In this document: positions 1 through 7,054 of the stretch, piece after piece
How positions within the stretch are numbered: the stretch's first letter is position 1
How the letters are laid out: each line of letters starts with the position of its first letter
Assembly (NCBI GenBank): GCA_938037185.1
Contig: CALHQK010000085.1
Location: 1-27,322 of the forward strand
DNA length: 27,322 nt
Direction: 5' to 3'
From: an uncultured Riemerella sp.
Lineage (GTDB): Bacteria; Bacteroidota; Bacteroidia; Flavobacteriales; Weeksellaceae
Translations under genes and position numbers: made by a program
The notes under the pieces: generated by a model
Database searches by the model: none
Seen by the model: only the letters and a program-made list of their open reading frames with translations
What the model was told of the DNA's origin: nothing

Positions 1-10
1 TCCATTTCTT

Positions 11-613
11 CTAATTTAATTCCTTATAAAAATTGTTTATAAAATATAACAAATTAGTCATAAACATTTTAACAGAGATAGCCAACAAAATTATACCAAA
101 TGATTTTTTGAGAACCATAAGTGTCCCCTCATTTATTTTTTTGGACAAAAAGTCAGATGATTTTAAAATAATGTAAACAAATACCATGTTAAGCAAAATG
201 GCAATGACTATATTAATTTCATGATTTTCTGTACGAAGTGAAAGTGTAGCTGCAAGAGCTCCCACTCCTGCTACCAAAGGAAATGCAATAGGAATAATGG
301 AGGCTGATTTCATTTCTTCAGTTTTATGAATATCAACACCTAATATCATTTCTAAAGCGATGATGAAAACAACAAAAGCACCTGCAATAGCAAAAGAATG
401 TATATCCAAATCTATGAATGCCAATATCTTATCACCAAAAAATAAGAATACAAGCATGATAGCACCTGCTACAATTATTGCTTTTCCAGATTCTATTTTT
501 CCTGTCTTTTTTCTTAAATTCACAAAAATAGGAATAGAACCAATAGCATCAATAAAAGAAAATAAAACCAAAAAACATTTGATAATTTCGTCAAATGAGA
601 TAGCTTCCAGCAT
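11..613 (-). CDS. MarC family integral membrane protein
   Basis: A 200-residue, very hydrophobic protein with about six membrane-spanning segments in the MarC/UPF0056 arrangement. The N-terminal helix holds the FSFIDAIGSIPIF stretch, where the family has a conserved D/N-x-x-G-x-x-P region. A second family signature, IPIAFPLVAGVGA, lies near residues 107-119; most members have GPG where this one has GVG. The family sits in the inner membrane. The once-proposed role in multiple antibiotic resistance was not upheld, so the true function is unknown. The gene follows batD on the same strand after a 44-base gap holding a TAnnTTTG element, so it may have its own promoter or be read through from bat. 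Nothing suggests a functional link to BatCD. Family assignment is firm, function is not. Confidence 0.88.
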   Translation of the reverse strand: MLEAISFDEIIKCFLVLFSFIDAIGSIPIFVNLRKKTGKIESGKAIIVAGAIMLVFLFFGDKILAFIDLDIHSFAIAGAFVVFIIALEMILGVDIHKTEEMKSASIIPIAFPLVAGVGALAATLSLRTENHEINIVIAILLNMVFVYIILKSSDFLSKKINEGTLMVLKKSFGIILLAISVKMFMTNLLYFINNFYKELN

Positions 614-635
614 AGATTAGTTTTTAAAATTTTCT

Positions 636-643
636 CAAAAATA
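636..643 (-). promoter_or_regulatory. candidate -7 element (TATTTTTG) for the marC-family gene
   Basis: On the minus strand this reads TATTTTTG, a match to the Bacteroidota primary sigma factor -7 consensus TAnnTTTG, 22 bases before the MarC start. No clear TTG -33 box is seen upstream. In DNA this AT-rich single hits can be chance. Confidence 0.35.
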
Positions 644-657
644 TGAATATTTTTTAA

Positions 658-2340
658 CTATTCCATAATTTTAGTGTAAAATTTAACGATATCATTATAG
701 AATTCATATAAACCCCCATGAAAAGGAGCATATTTTGCTTCTTGAATTTTTGTTCTAAATTTCTCAAAATCCTGCACAAAATCAGCACTTTCTGCTTCTT
801 CTAAAAACTCTAAAATGGTTTGGTTTTTCAGCCTTTTTATTTGATTTTCAGCTTCTTCATGAAGTTCCTGATAGTTTTCAAAGAAACTTGCAGAATCCCT
901 CTTGTCCACAGCATTTTTTATCGCCCCAAAATAGTACTCTTTCCCGATAGAAATATTTTCCTTTAATAATTCTTCGGTTTCGGCTATGGTCGTTATTTTT
1001 TCTAATTTATTTTCTATTTTTACTGAGGATTTTTTTCTTCTTAACCTTAACAAAACCAGCAGTGTAACACCCAAAAACGAACCTGCTAAAATCCTTTGCC
1101 AGTTGAAACCTTCCTTCTTTTCTTCATTGGAAATAGGCAACAAAGTTACTTTCTTCAATATATGCCCTGTTTCTTCCAGCCCTTCCATTACAAAGTTTTG
1201 TTTTTCAGGCTCTTTTGGTTTTATAGAATTGATTCTCAGCTCATCTGTTTTCAGGGTTTTGTATTTTTCTTCTTTTAAATTGAAAAAAGTAAAATCCTCT
1301 ATTTTAACGGCAATTTCTCCTTCTTTTTTAGGAACAATGAGATAATGCTCTGTAATTTCCCCTAAAAGCCCCTTGGATTTAGTCTGAATATCTGCTTCCT
1401 GTTTTGGTTTTAATACACTATAATCTGCTGATTCTATGATTTTTGGAAGAGCAATAGATTTTAAATTCCCCTCCCCTGAGAGCTTTACAAAGACATCAAA
1501 AGGTTTGTCTATTTCAATTTCTTTTTTATTCGGTGCTGTCAGCTCTATTTTAAACTCCCCTACTGCGTTTTTAAAACTTTCAGGAGCTTTATCCGGAAGT
1601 TTTTTTACATTGATTTTCAGCCTATTGGAAGATATTTTATCATTATTAAGTTTCGCCAATGCTGGCAAAATAGAAAATTCTCCCGATTTCTCTGGGAAAA
1701 CCACAAACGAACCTATTATTTGAGAGGCTATTTCTTCATTTTCTATGCTGACTTCCTGCTTTGCCGTGCTTATCGGATACAAATCCCCTTTTACAGCAGG
1801 AAACCGAATGTCATGAACTTTTCTAAAATCATCAAAATTCCTTCCATATGCTTTCAGAACCACCACAATAGGCTGGTTTTCATATACTTCCCTATTTTCC
1901 GTTTCCATGGAAAGATGGACTTCTCTGAGGGAGTTTTCTTCAAATCTTCTTCTGCCGCCCTCTTTCACAATGATATCAAATGCATCGGAACGGTATACCT
2001 TTCCATTGACCTGAACCAAGGCACTGCCTATCTTTATTTTCCCAGTCTGTTTAGGCAGTAGAATCAACTGATAGACAATCTGTTTCACCTGCACTCCTGT
2101 TTCTGGGTCTATAAATGTAAAGGCTTCCGAAGCATTTCCTAAAACCTCAAATTTGGATAAATCTGGCAGTTTTATAGGCGTCTGCTGGTGCATATCTCCC
2201 GCTATTTCCATGCCTATACTTAGGTTGAATGGCTCCCTTATCTTGTATTCTCTGGTATTAGTCGCAGATATAAGGCTAACCTGTCCATAGCCCGATATGG
2301 AAGAAAAAAATAAAAATAATATGTAATTTATTTGCCTCAT
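658..2340 (-). CDS. batD: BatD family protein (aerotolerance/stress operon)
   Basis: A 560-residue envelope protein. It has an N-terminal signal peptide (residues 1-20, ending GYGQ), a long beta-rich extracytoplasmic region of immunoglobulin-like repeats (about 21-400), one transmembrane helix at about 416-432 followed by the basic stop-transfer RLRRKK, and a roughly 120-residue charged helical cytoplasmic tail. This matches the BatD (oxygen tolerance) family in length and layout. Bat proteins were named for aerotolerance in Bacteroides and are thought to act in the envelope with BatA, BatB and a MoxR ATPase; the molecular role is unsettled. The start codon directly abuts the stop codon of the TPR gene upstream, indicating translational coupling. 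No batA, batB, moxR or batE is next to it here. Confidence 0.87.
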   Translation of the reverse strand: MRQINYILFLFFSSISGYGQVSLISATNTREYKIREPFNLSIGMEIAGDMHQQTPIKLPDLSKFEVLGNASEAFTFIDPETGVQVKQIVYQLILLPKQTGKIKIGSALVQVNGKVYRSDAFDIIVKEGGRRRFEENSLREVHLSMETENREVYENQPIVVVLKAYGRNFDDFRKVHDIRFPAVKGDLYPISTAKQEVSIENEEIASQIIGSFVVFPEKSGEFSILPALAKLNNDKISSNRLKINVKKLPDKAPESFKNAVGEFKIELTAPNKKEIEIDKPFDVFVKLSGEGNLKSIALPKIIESADYSVLKPKQEADIQTKSKGLLGEITEHYLIVPKKEGEIAVKIEDFTFFNLKEEKYKTLKTDELRINSIKPKEPEKQNFVMEGLEETGHILKKVTLLPISNEEKKEGFNWQRILAGSFLGVTLLVLLRLRRKKSSVKIENKLEKITTIAETEELLKENISIGKEYYFGAIKNAVDKRDSASFFENYQELHEEAENQIKRLKNQTILEFLEEAESADFVQDFEKFRTKIQEAKYAPFHGGLYEFYNDIVKFYTKIME

Positions 2341-3069
2341 TTACCAGTCTTTCTCATTACTCCGCGGATTTGCGTATCCACGGCTTCCTAAAGCCCTTCT
2401 TGCTGTATGCTGCTCTTTTTCAGCGATTTGTTTCAGAAGTTCTTCTTCCTCTCTTTTTTTTTGTTTTTTTAGTTGATTTTCAGAGTCTTGCTCGTGCTGA
2501 TTTTCATTATTCTCTTTTCTGAATCTATCTTTTTCAGGAGAATATCTGTCTATATCTTGCTGCTGATTATTATTTTGTTGTTGATTATCTTTATTCTGTT
2601 GATTTTGTTCTTTCTGCGATTTCTTTTCAGATTGATTTTGCTTTTTTTCCTCTTTCTTTTGAGCTATTCTAAGATTATGCAGAATTTTATCATTTTCTGG
2701 GTCTAATTTTAATGCTTTTTTGTAAAAATCTACCGCCTTCTTGCTGTTTCCCTGCTGAAAATAAGCATTCCCCATATTATAAAGCGCCGAAACCCTCTGG
2801 CTTTCGTTCTCTGCATTTTCTAATGACTTTTCGTATTGAACAATAGCATCCTCATACATTTCCTTTCGGTAAAATGCATTCCCTAAATTATAATGTGAGC
2901 CGAAATCCTTTGCTTTCTGCTGAGAAGCCTCTGAATAAAGCTGAGAAGCCTCATCGTAGTTTTTTTGGTCAAAGTTTTTATTTCCTTTGTGCATCAGTAT
3001 TTTATAGTTCTCCTGCCCAAAAACTATACCTGCTTGACATAAAATAAAAAACAATAAAATATTCCTCAT
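2341..3069 (-). CDS. batC: TPR-repeat BatC/BatE-like protein
   Basis: I take the start at 3069 (MRNILLFFILCQAGIVFGQ), which gives a clean signal peptide of about 19 residues and a 242-residue protein. An in-frame ATG at 3111 would add 14 residues before the signal peptide and place a TAnnTTTG promoter element (3081-3088) inside the coding region. The mature protein has three or four tetratricopeptide repeats (about 20-130, with YNLGNAFYRKEMYEDAI and YNMGNAYFQQGNSKKAV as typical units), then a low-complexity tail rich in Gln, Asn, Lys and Glu. This is the usual form of the TPR member of the Bacteroidota bat operon, lying just before batD as it does elsewhere. It probably acts as a periplasmic scaffold. 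The name batC rests on position and layout. Confidence 0.8.
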   Translation of the reverse strand: MRNILLFFILCQAGIVFGQENYKILMHKGNKNFDQKNYDEASQLYSEASQQKAKDFGSHYNLGNAFYRKEMYEDAIVQYEKSLENAENESQRVSALYNMGNAYFQQGNSKKAVDFYKKALKLDPENDKILHNLRIAQKKEEKKQNQSEKKSQKEQNQQNKDNQQQNNNQQQDIDRYSPEKDRFRKENNENQHEQDSENQLKKQKKREEEELLKQIAEKEQHTARRALGSRGYANPRSNEKDW

Positions 3070-3080
3070 AATATTGAATG

Positions 3081-3088
3081 CAAAAGTA
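3081..3088 (-). promoter_or_regulatory. candidate -7 element (TACTTTTG) for batC-batD
   Basis: The minus strand reads TACTTTTG, matching TAnnTTTG, 11 bases before the chosen batC start. The leader would be only a few bases long. The same ten bases, TACTTTTGCA, occur before nrdB (23091-23100). No convincing -33 TTG was found. Confidence 0.42.
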
Positions 3089-3254
3089 AATTTTAATTTG
3101 TTAAAAATCACATGCTATATTGTTAAAATTGATTAATTTTTTTGCCCAAAATCGTTTATTAGTCCGTTTTCTATTTTATTTTTCAATTTTTTTTCATTCT
3201 TTTGTAACAGTTTCATGATTTTTTATACTAATAGAGTAATTTTTAATTTTTATT

Positions 3255-4565
3255 ATGAAAAAAAGATTTCTATCAATCGCAATGGCAGCTTCTTTCGCAA
3301 TGCTGTTTAATGCGCAGCAAATCAAGTTTGAAGAATATGATTTGCCAAACGGGTTACATGTGATTTTACACCAAGACAATTCTGCTCCTGTGGTGACCAC
3401 TTCGGTAATGTACCATGTGGGTGCAAAGGATGAAGCCGCTGGGAGAACTGGTTTCGCACACTTTTTTGAGCACCTTTTGTTTGAAGGAACTAAAAACATC
3501 AAACGAGGCGAATGGTTCAAAATAGTATCTGCTAATGGAGGTTCTAACAACGCAAACACAAACCCTGACCGTACCTACTACTACGAAACTTTCCCTTCTA
3601 ACAACGAACAGCTTGGGCTTTGGATGGAAGCAGAAAGACTAAGACACCCTGTTATCAACCAGATTGGAGTAGATACGCAGAGAGAAGTAGTAAAAGAAGA
3701 AAAAAGGCTAAGAATAGACAACCAGCCTTATGGCGGGCTTTTCAATGCTATTCTTACTACTTTGTTTAAAAAACACCCTTATAAAGGAACTGTTATCGGT
3801 TCTATGGAAGATTTAAATTCAGCAAAATTAGAAGAATTTAATGCTTTCTTTAAGAAATATTACATTCCTAACAACGCTACATTGGTAGTTGCTGGAGACA
3901 TCAAACCAGAACAGACTAAAAAATGGATTAACGAATATTTCGGCAGCATCCCAAAAGGAACACCTATTACGCGTAATTTCCCAAAAGAAACTCCTATTAC
4001 ACAAGAGTTTGAGGAAACGATATATGATGCTAACATCCAGATTCCAGCCTATATCTTCGCTTACAGAACACCTGCTGAAAAGGAGAGAGATGCCTACATC
4101 CTAAGCATGCTGGGAAGCTACCTAAGCAAAGGTAAATCTTCTGTTCTTTATAAAAAACTAGTAGATAATGAGAAAAAAGCACTGGCTGTAGAGGCGTTCA
4201 ACCTTGGATTGGTAGACCATAGTATCTTTGCTTTCTTCGCTATTCCTATGGGAAATACATCAAAAGATGTTTTGAAAAAAGACATCGATGCTGAAATCAA
4301 AAAACTTCAGACAGATTTAATCTCAGAGGAAGATTATCAAAAACTTCAAAACCAAGTGGAAAATGATTTCGTAAATGCTAACTCTTCTGTGCAAGGTATC
4401 GCCAATACACTAGCAGACAGCTATTTACTAAAAGGGAACACCAACTTGATTAACGAAGAAATCAACATCTATCGCTCTATCACGAGAGAAGATTTGAGAA
4501 ATGCTGCTAGAAAATACCTAAACAGCAACCAAAGAGCTATCATTAACTACTTACCTAAAAAATAA
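3255..4565 (+). CDS. M16 family zinc metallopeptidase (active subunit)
   Basis: A 436-residue secreted protein with a signal peptide (about residues 1-20, cut near FNA-QQ). It carries the inverted zinc motif of the M16/pitrilysin family: His69-Phe-Phe-Glu72-His73 in GFAHFFEHLLFEG, with the third ligand likely Glu149 in VVKEEKR, 76 residues after His73 as the family expects. The N-terminal catalytic M16 domain spans about 26-180 and the second M16 domain about 190-400. It is followed after 7 bases by an M16 homologue without the zinc motif. Such pairs often form heterodimers in which one partner gives the zinc site and the other the substrate-binding R/Y pair. Location is likely periplasmic or outer-membrane associated; the substrate is unknown. 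Confidence 0.92.
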   Translation: MKKRFLSIAMAASFAMLFNAQQIKFEEYDLPNGLHVILHQDNSAPVVTTSVMYHVGAKDEAAGRTGFAHFFEHLLFEGTKNIKRGEWFKIVSANGGSNNANTNPDRTYYYETFPSNNEQLGLWMEAERLRHPVINQIGVDTQREVVKEEKRLRIDNQPYGGLFNAILTTLFKKHPYKGTVIGSMEDLNSAKLEEFNAFFKKYYIPNNATLVVAGDIKPEQTKKWINEYFGSIPKGTPITRNFPKETPITQEFEETIYDANIQIPAYIFAYRTPAEKERDAYILSMLGSYLSKGKSSVLYKKLVDNEKKALAVEAFNLGLVDHSIFAFFAIPMGNTSKDVLKKDIDAEIKKLQTDLISEEDYQKLQNQVENDFVNANSSVQGIANTLADSYLLKGNTNLINEEINIYRSITREDLRNAARKYLNSNQRAIINYLPKK

Positions 4566-4572
4566 TTGACCA

Positions 4573-6612
4573 ATGAAGAACATTAAATATATCGCGGCCG
4601 CTTTCCTATTTTCTGGAATGGTCTATGCACAAAATATTGACATCAATGCAATGCCTAAACCAGGCCCTACACCTGCTATCAACATTGCAAAACCTAACTC
4701 TTTTAAACTTAAAAACGGACTTACTGTACTGGTAGTGGAAAATAACAAACTTCCAAGAGTAAATATCCAGCTAACTATAGACAGACCCTATATTTATGAA
4801 GGAAATATTGTAGGTGTTGGAGAAATCATGGCTGACCAACTTGGCATGGGAACTACCAAACTAAGCAAAGAGGAATTCAACAAAAAAATTGATTTCTTAG
4901 GAGCTTATCTTAGTTTTTCTTCAGAAGGAGCAGGAGCTAATACCCTTTCTAAATACTCTACGCAGGTTATCAGCCTGATGGCAGATGCTATTATCAATCC
5001 AAAGTTCTCTGCGGAAGAAGTGAGCAAATCCAAAGAAAGAACCATAGAGGGATTAAAAACAAAAGAAAAAGATGCAGGTGAAATCGCTAGACGAGTTGAT
5101 AATGCACTTACTTATGGTAAAAACACAGCTCTCGGTGAATTTGCAACTGAGGAAAGCATCAATAAAATCCAACTGAAAGATGTTCAGGATTTTTATAAAA
5201 AATACTATGCACCAGACAATGCTTATTTGGTGATTGTAGGAGATGTGAAAACTTCCGAAGTCAAAAAATTAGTAGAAAAAGAATTCGGAAAATGGAAGAA
5301 ATCTGGAACTAAATTCGCTACTTTAGAACCAGCTAAAAAATTATCCGCAACAGAAATCAATATCGTAGATGTACCGACAGCTGTGCAGTCTGTTATCCGT
5401 GTAGGAAACCCTACCACTCTCCAAATGAAAGACCCACAATATTTCAGTGGAGTGATTGCCAACTACATCCTTGGTGGTGGTGGCGAAGCTAGATTATTCA
5501 TGAACCTTCGTGAGAAAAACGGCTTTACTTATGGAGCTTATTCTCGTCTTTCTACAAGCAAATACAGCCCATACTTCTCTGCTAATGCAAGTGTAAGAAA
5601 CGAAGTAACAGACAAGGCAGTCGTAGAATTCATGAACGAATTAAAAGGTATTTCTCAAATAAAACCTGAGGAATTAGCCAATGCAAAAGCGAAACTAAAA
5701 GGAGAGTTCATCATGTCATTAGAAAAACCTGAAACTATCGCTAGGTTTGCTCTTAATGAAAGACTCTACAGCCTTCCTGCTGATTTCTATGCTAATTATC
5801 TAAAATCCATAGATAAAGTAACTACTGCTGATGTTTCTGCTGCTGCAAAAGCCTATATCCTTCCTAACCAAAGTAGAATTTTCGTGGCTGGAAAAGGCTC
5901 TGAAATTGCAGATGGTCTAGAGAAATTAGGCTATCCAGTGAAATACTTTGACAAATTTGCGAATCCCGCTTCCAAACCAGAAACAAAGAAAATAGCTGCA
6001 GGCGTTACCGCTGAATCCATCGGACAGAAATACATCGCCGCTATCGGAGGAAAAGCAAATGTAGAGAAAATCAATTCATTACAGATGAACGCTTCTGCAA
6101 CAGTACAAGGAATGACCATAGAAACCGTTACTTTAGCAGCAAAAGGAGGAAAAACTTTTGTAGAGATGAAAATGATGGGACAGAGTATGCAGAAAATCGT
6201 TTTTGATGGAAAGGACGGCTATATGGTGGTGCAAGGACAAAAACAGCCTATACCAACAGAAGTAAAAGAAAATCTTTCTGCAAACAAAGAAATCTTCCCA
6301 GAGCTGGATTTCAATGCTAAAAATACGACATTAAGAGGCATTGAAAACATGAACGGAGAAGAAGTTTATGCCGTAAAAAAAGGAAACAAGACTTACTTCT
6401 ACAGCGTAAAAACTGGACTAAAAACAGCCGAGTCCGAAACGCAGAATATGCAGGGGCAGGAAATCATAATTCCTACTTACTACTCGGATTACAAAGAGGT
6501 TTCTGGAGTGAAGCGTCCTTTCAAAATCAGCCAGAATATGGGCGGTATAGAAATGAACTTTGATGTAAAATCCTACGAAATCAATAAAGCAACGGATAAG
6601 GACTTTAAATAA
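4573..6612 (+). CDS. M16 family peptidase-like protein, zinc motif absent, with C-terminal extension
   Basis: A 679-residue protein with a signal peptide (residues 1-20, ending MVYAQ). It holds two M16 domains (about 40-225 and 230-450). The region where HxxEH should be (about residues 80-95) reads VGEIMADQLGMG, so the zinc ligands are missing. The second domain has LREKNGFTYGAYS (encoded near 5507-5545), which fits the conserved R/Y substrate-binding pair of non-catalytic M16 partners. About 190 further residues (490-679) form a beta-rich tail of unknown role, perhaps a lipoprotein-carrier-like fold. It is the second gene of an operon with the zinc-bearing partner and ends at a terminator. 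It probably acts as the binding subunit of a heterodimer; that role is inferred. Confidence 0.88.
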   Translation: MKNIKYIAAAFLFSGMVYAQNIDINAMPKPGPTPAINIAKPNSFKLKNGLTVLVVENNKLPRVNIQLTIDRPYIYEGNIVGVGEIMADQLGMGTTKLSKEEFNKKIDFLGAYLSFSSEGAGANTLSKYSTQVISLMADAIINPKFSAEEVSKSKERTIEGLKTKEKDAGEIARRVDNALTYGKNTALGEFATEESINKIQLKDVQDFYKKYYAPDNAYLVIVGDVKTSEVKKLVEKEFGKWKKSGTKFATLEPAKKLSATEINIVDVPTAVQSVIRVGNPTTLQMKDPQYFSGVIANYILGGGGEARLFMNLREKNGFTYGAYSRLSTSKYSPYFSANASVRNEVTDKAVVEFMNELKGISQIKPEELANAKAKLKGEFIMSLEKPETIARFALNERLYSLPADFYANYLKSIDKVTTADVSAAAKAYILPNQSRIFVAGKGSEIADGLEKLGYPVKYFDKFANPASKPETKKIAAGVTAESIGQKYIAAIGGKANVEKINSLQMNASATVQGMTIETVTLAAKGGKTFVEMKMMGQSMQKIVFDGKDGYMVVQGQKQPIPTEVKENLSANKEIFPELDFNAKNTTLRGIENMNGEEVYAVKKGNKTYFYSVKTGLKTAESETQNMQGQEIIIPTYYSDYKEVSGVKRPFKISQNMGGIEMNFDVKSYEINKATDKDFK

Positions 6613-6628
6613 TCCGCAATTAAACAAA

Positions 6629-6655
6629 ATGCTCCCTTTTTGGGGGCATTTTTTT
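6629..6655 (+). terminator. intrinsic terminator after the M16 operon
   Basis: Stem ATGCTCCC (6629-6636) pairs with GGGGGCAT (6642-6649), with one T-G pair, around a five-T loop, and is followed by six T. It starts 17 bases after the M16 stop codon. Confidence 0.88.
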
Positions 6656-6675
6656 ATTTGAAAAACCATCGCTCC

Positions 6676-6722
6676 TGCTGGTTTTCATTATTTTAACCCA
6701 AAAGCAATGACCAGCATTTTTT
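6676..6722 (+). terminator. second terminator-like hairpin (backup)
   Basis: TGCTGGT (6676-6682) pairs with ACCAGCA (6710-6716); inner CATT (6686-6689) can pair with AATG (6706-6709). A T-run follows on the plus strand. It may back up the terminator 25 bases upstream. It is weaker because the loop is long. Confidence 0.4.
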
Positions 6723-6753
6723 GGGATTGTTATTTCAGAGTGTTGAGAAATAT

Positions 6754-6796
6754 AAACCACACCCTGTAGTTTGCATTCCCAGACACCCTGAAAGTC
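6754..6796 (+). repeat. 43-base direct repeat, copy A
   Basis: This matches copy B at 6840-6882 in 39 of 43 positions with no gaps; the first 24 bases (AAACCACACCCTGTAG and onward) are identical. Confidence 0.85.
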
Positions 6797-6839
6797 AAAA
6801 ACACACCCTGTAGCTCCTACTTTTTTAACAAAAAAACGC

Positions 6840-6882
6840 AAACCACACCCTGTAGTTTGCATTTCCCGACACTCTGAATGTC
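6840..6882 (+). repeat. 43-base direct repeat, copy B
   Basis: Second copy of the repeat at 6754-6796, with four mismatches, all in the last 19 bases. The 86-base offset is not a multiple of three, which argues against protein coding across the repeats. Confidence 0.85.
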
Positions 6883-6965
6883 CAATCCTGAAAATTTCCT
6901 GCAATTTTGGTTTAATTTATCATAGTGTATCAGTAACGGCTCATTAGCAGAATGCGGACAAAAAT

Positions 6966-7024
6966 AGGAAAACAAAAGAAAGCCGGAAGATTAGGTTTTA
7001 TGAATATCCCAGCCTTCCAGCTTT
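6966..7024 (-). terminator. terminator-like hairpin after gldG
   Basis: An 11-base stem with one mismatch: AAAGCCGGAAG (6979-6989) pairs with CTTCCAGCTTT (7014-7024). On the minus strand it is followed by the T-rich stretch CTTTTGTTTTCC. It lies 30 bases past the gldG stop codon. The 24-base loop is long, so efficiency is uncertain. Confidence 0.55.
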
Positions 7025-7054
7025 CACTTTATCATTAACTATAAAAAAATACTA

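Larger units (their letters stand above)
6734..6882. repeat. cluster of ACACCCTG direct repeats
   Basis: The octamer ACACCCTG occurs at 6759, 6783, 6803 and 6845, with a near copy ACACTCTG at 6869, all in the same orientation within 118 bases. The longer core CACACCCTGTAG recurs at 6758, 6802 and 6844, spaced 44 and 42 bases. An inverted near copy, CAGAGTGT, stands at 6736-6743, so the cluster is bounded by CAGAGTGT and its complement ACACTCTG. Function is unknown; it could be a small repeat element or a multi-site protein-binding region. Confidence 0.8.
6613..7054. other. 442-base gene-free region between convergent operons
   Basis: This gap between the M16 operon and gldG holds the M16 terminator (6629-6655), a second hairpin (6676-6722), a cluster of short direct repeats (6734-6882) and a terminator for gldFG (6966-7024). 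A 94-codon minus-strand reading frame at 6620-6904 is judged spurious because the repeat copies fall in different frames within it. Confidence 0.75.

Noticed and set aside
3070..3111. Upstream in-frame ATG at 3111 as the batC start
   Set aside because: It would put 14 residues before a clear signal peptide and place a promoter element inside the gene.
3194..3559. A 121-codon minus-strand frame opposite the start of the first M16 gene
   Set aside because: It overlaps the signal peptide and zinc site of a well-supported gene in the opposite direction and has no recognisable features.
6734..6882. The repeat cluster as a CRISPR array
   Set aside because: Copies are few, differ from each other, and are not separated by unique spacers of even length; no cas genes are nearby.
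6620..6904. A 94-codon minus-strand reading frame in the gap after the M16 operon
   Set aside because: It spans a terminator and the repeat cluster. The two 43-base repeats, 86 bases apart, are read in different frames, giving unlike peptides. No family is recognisable.
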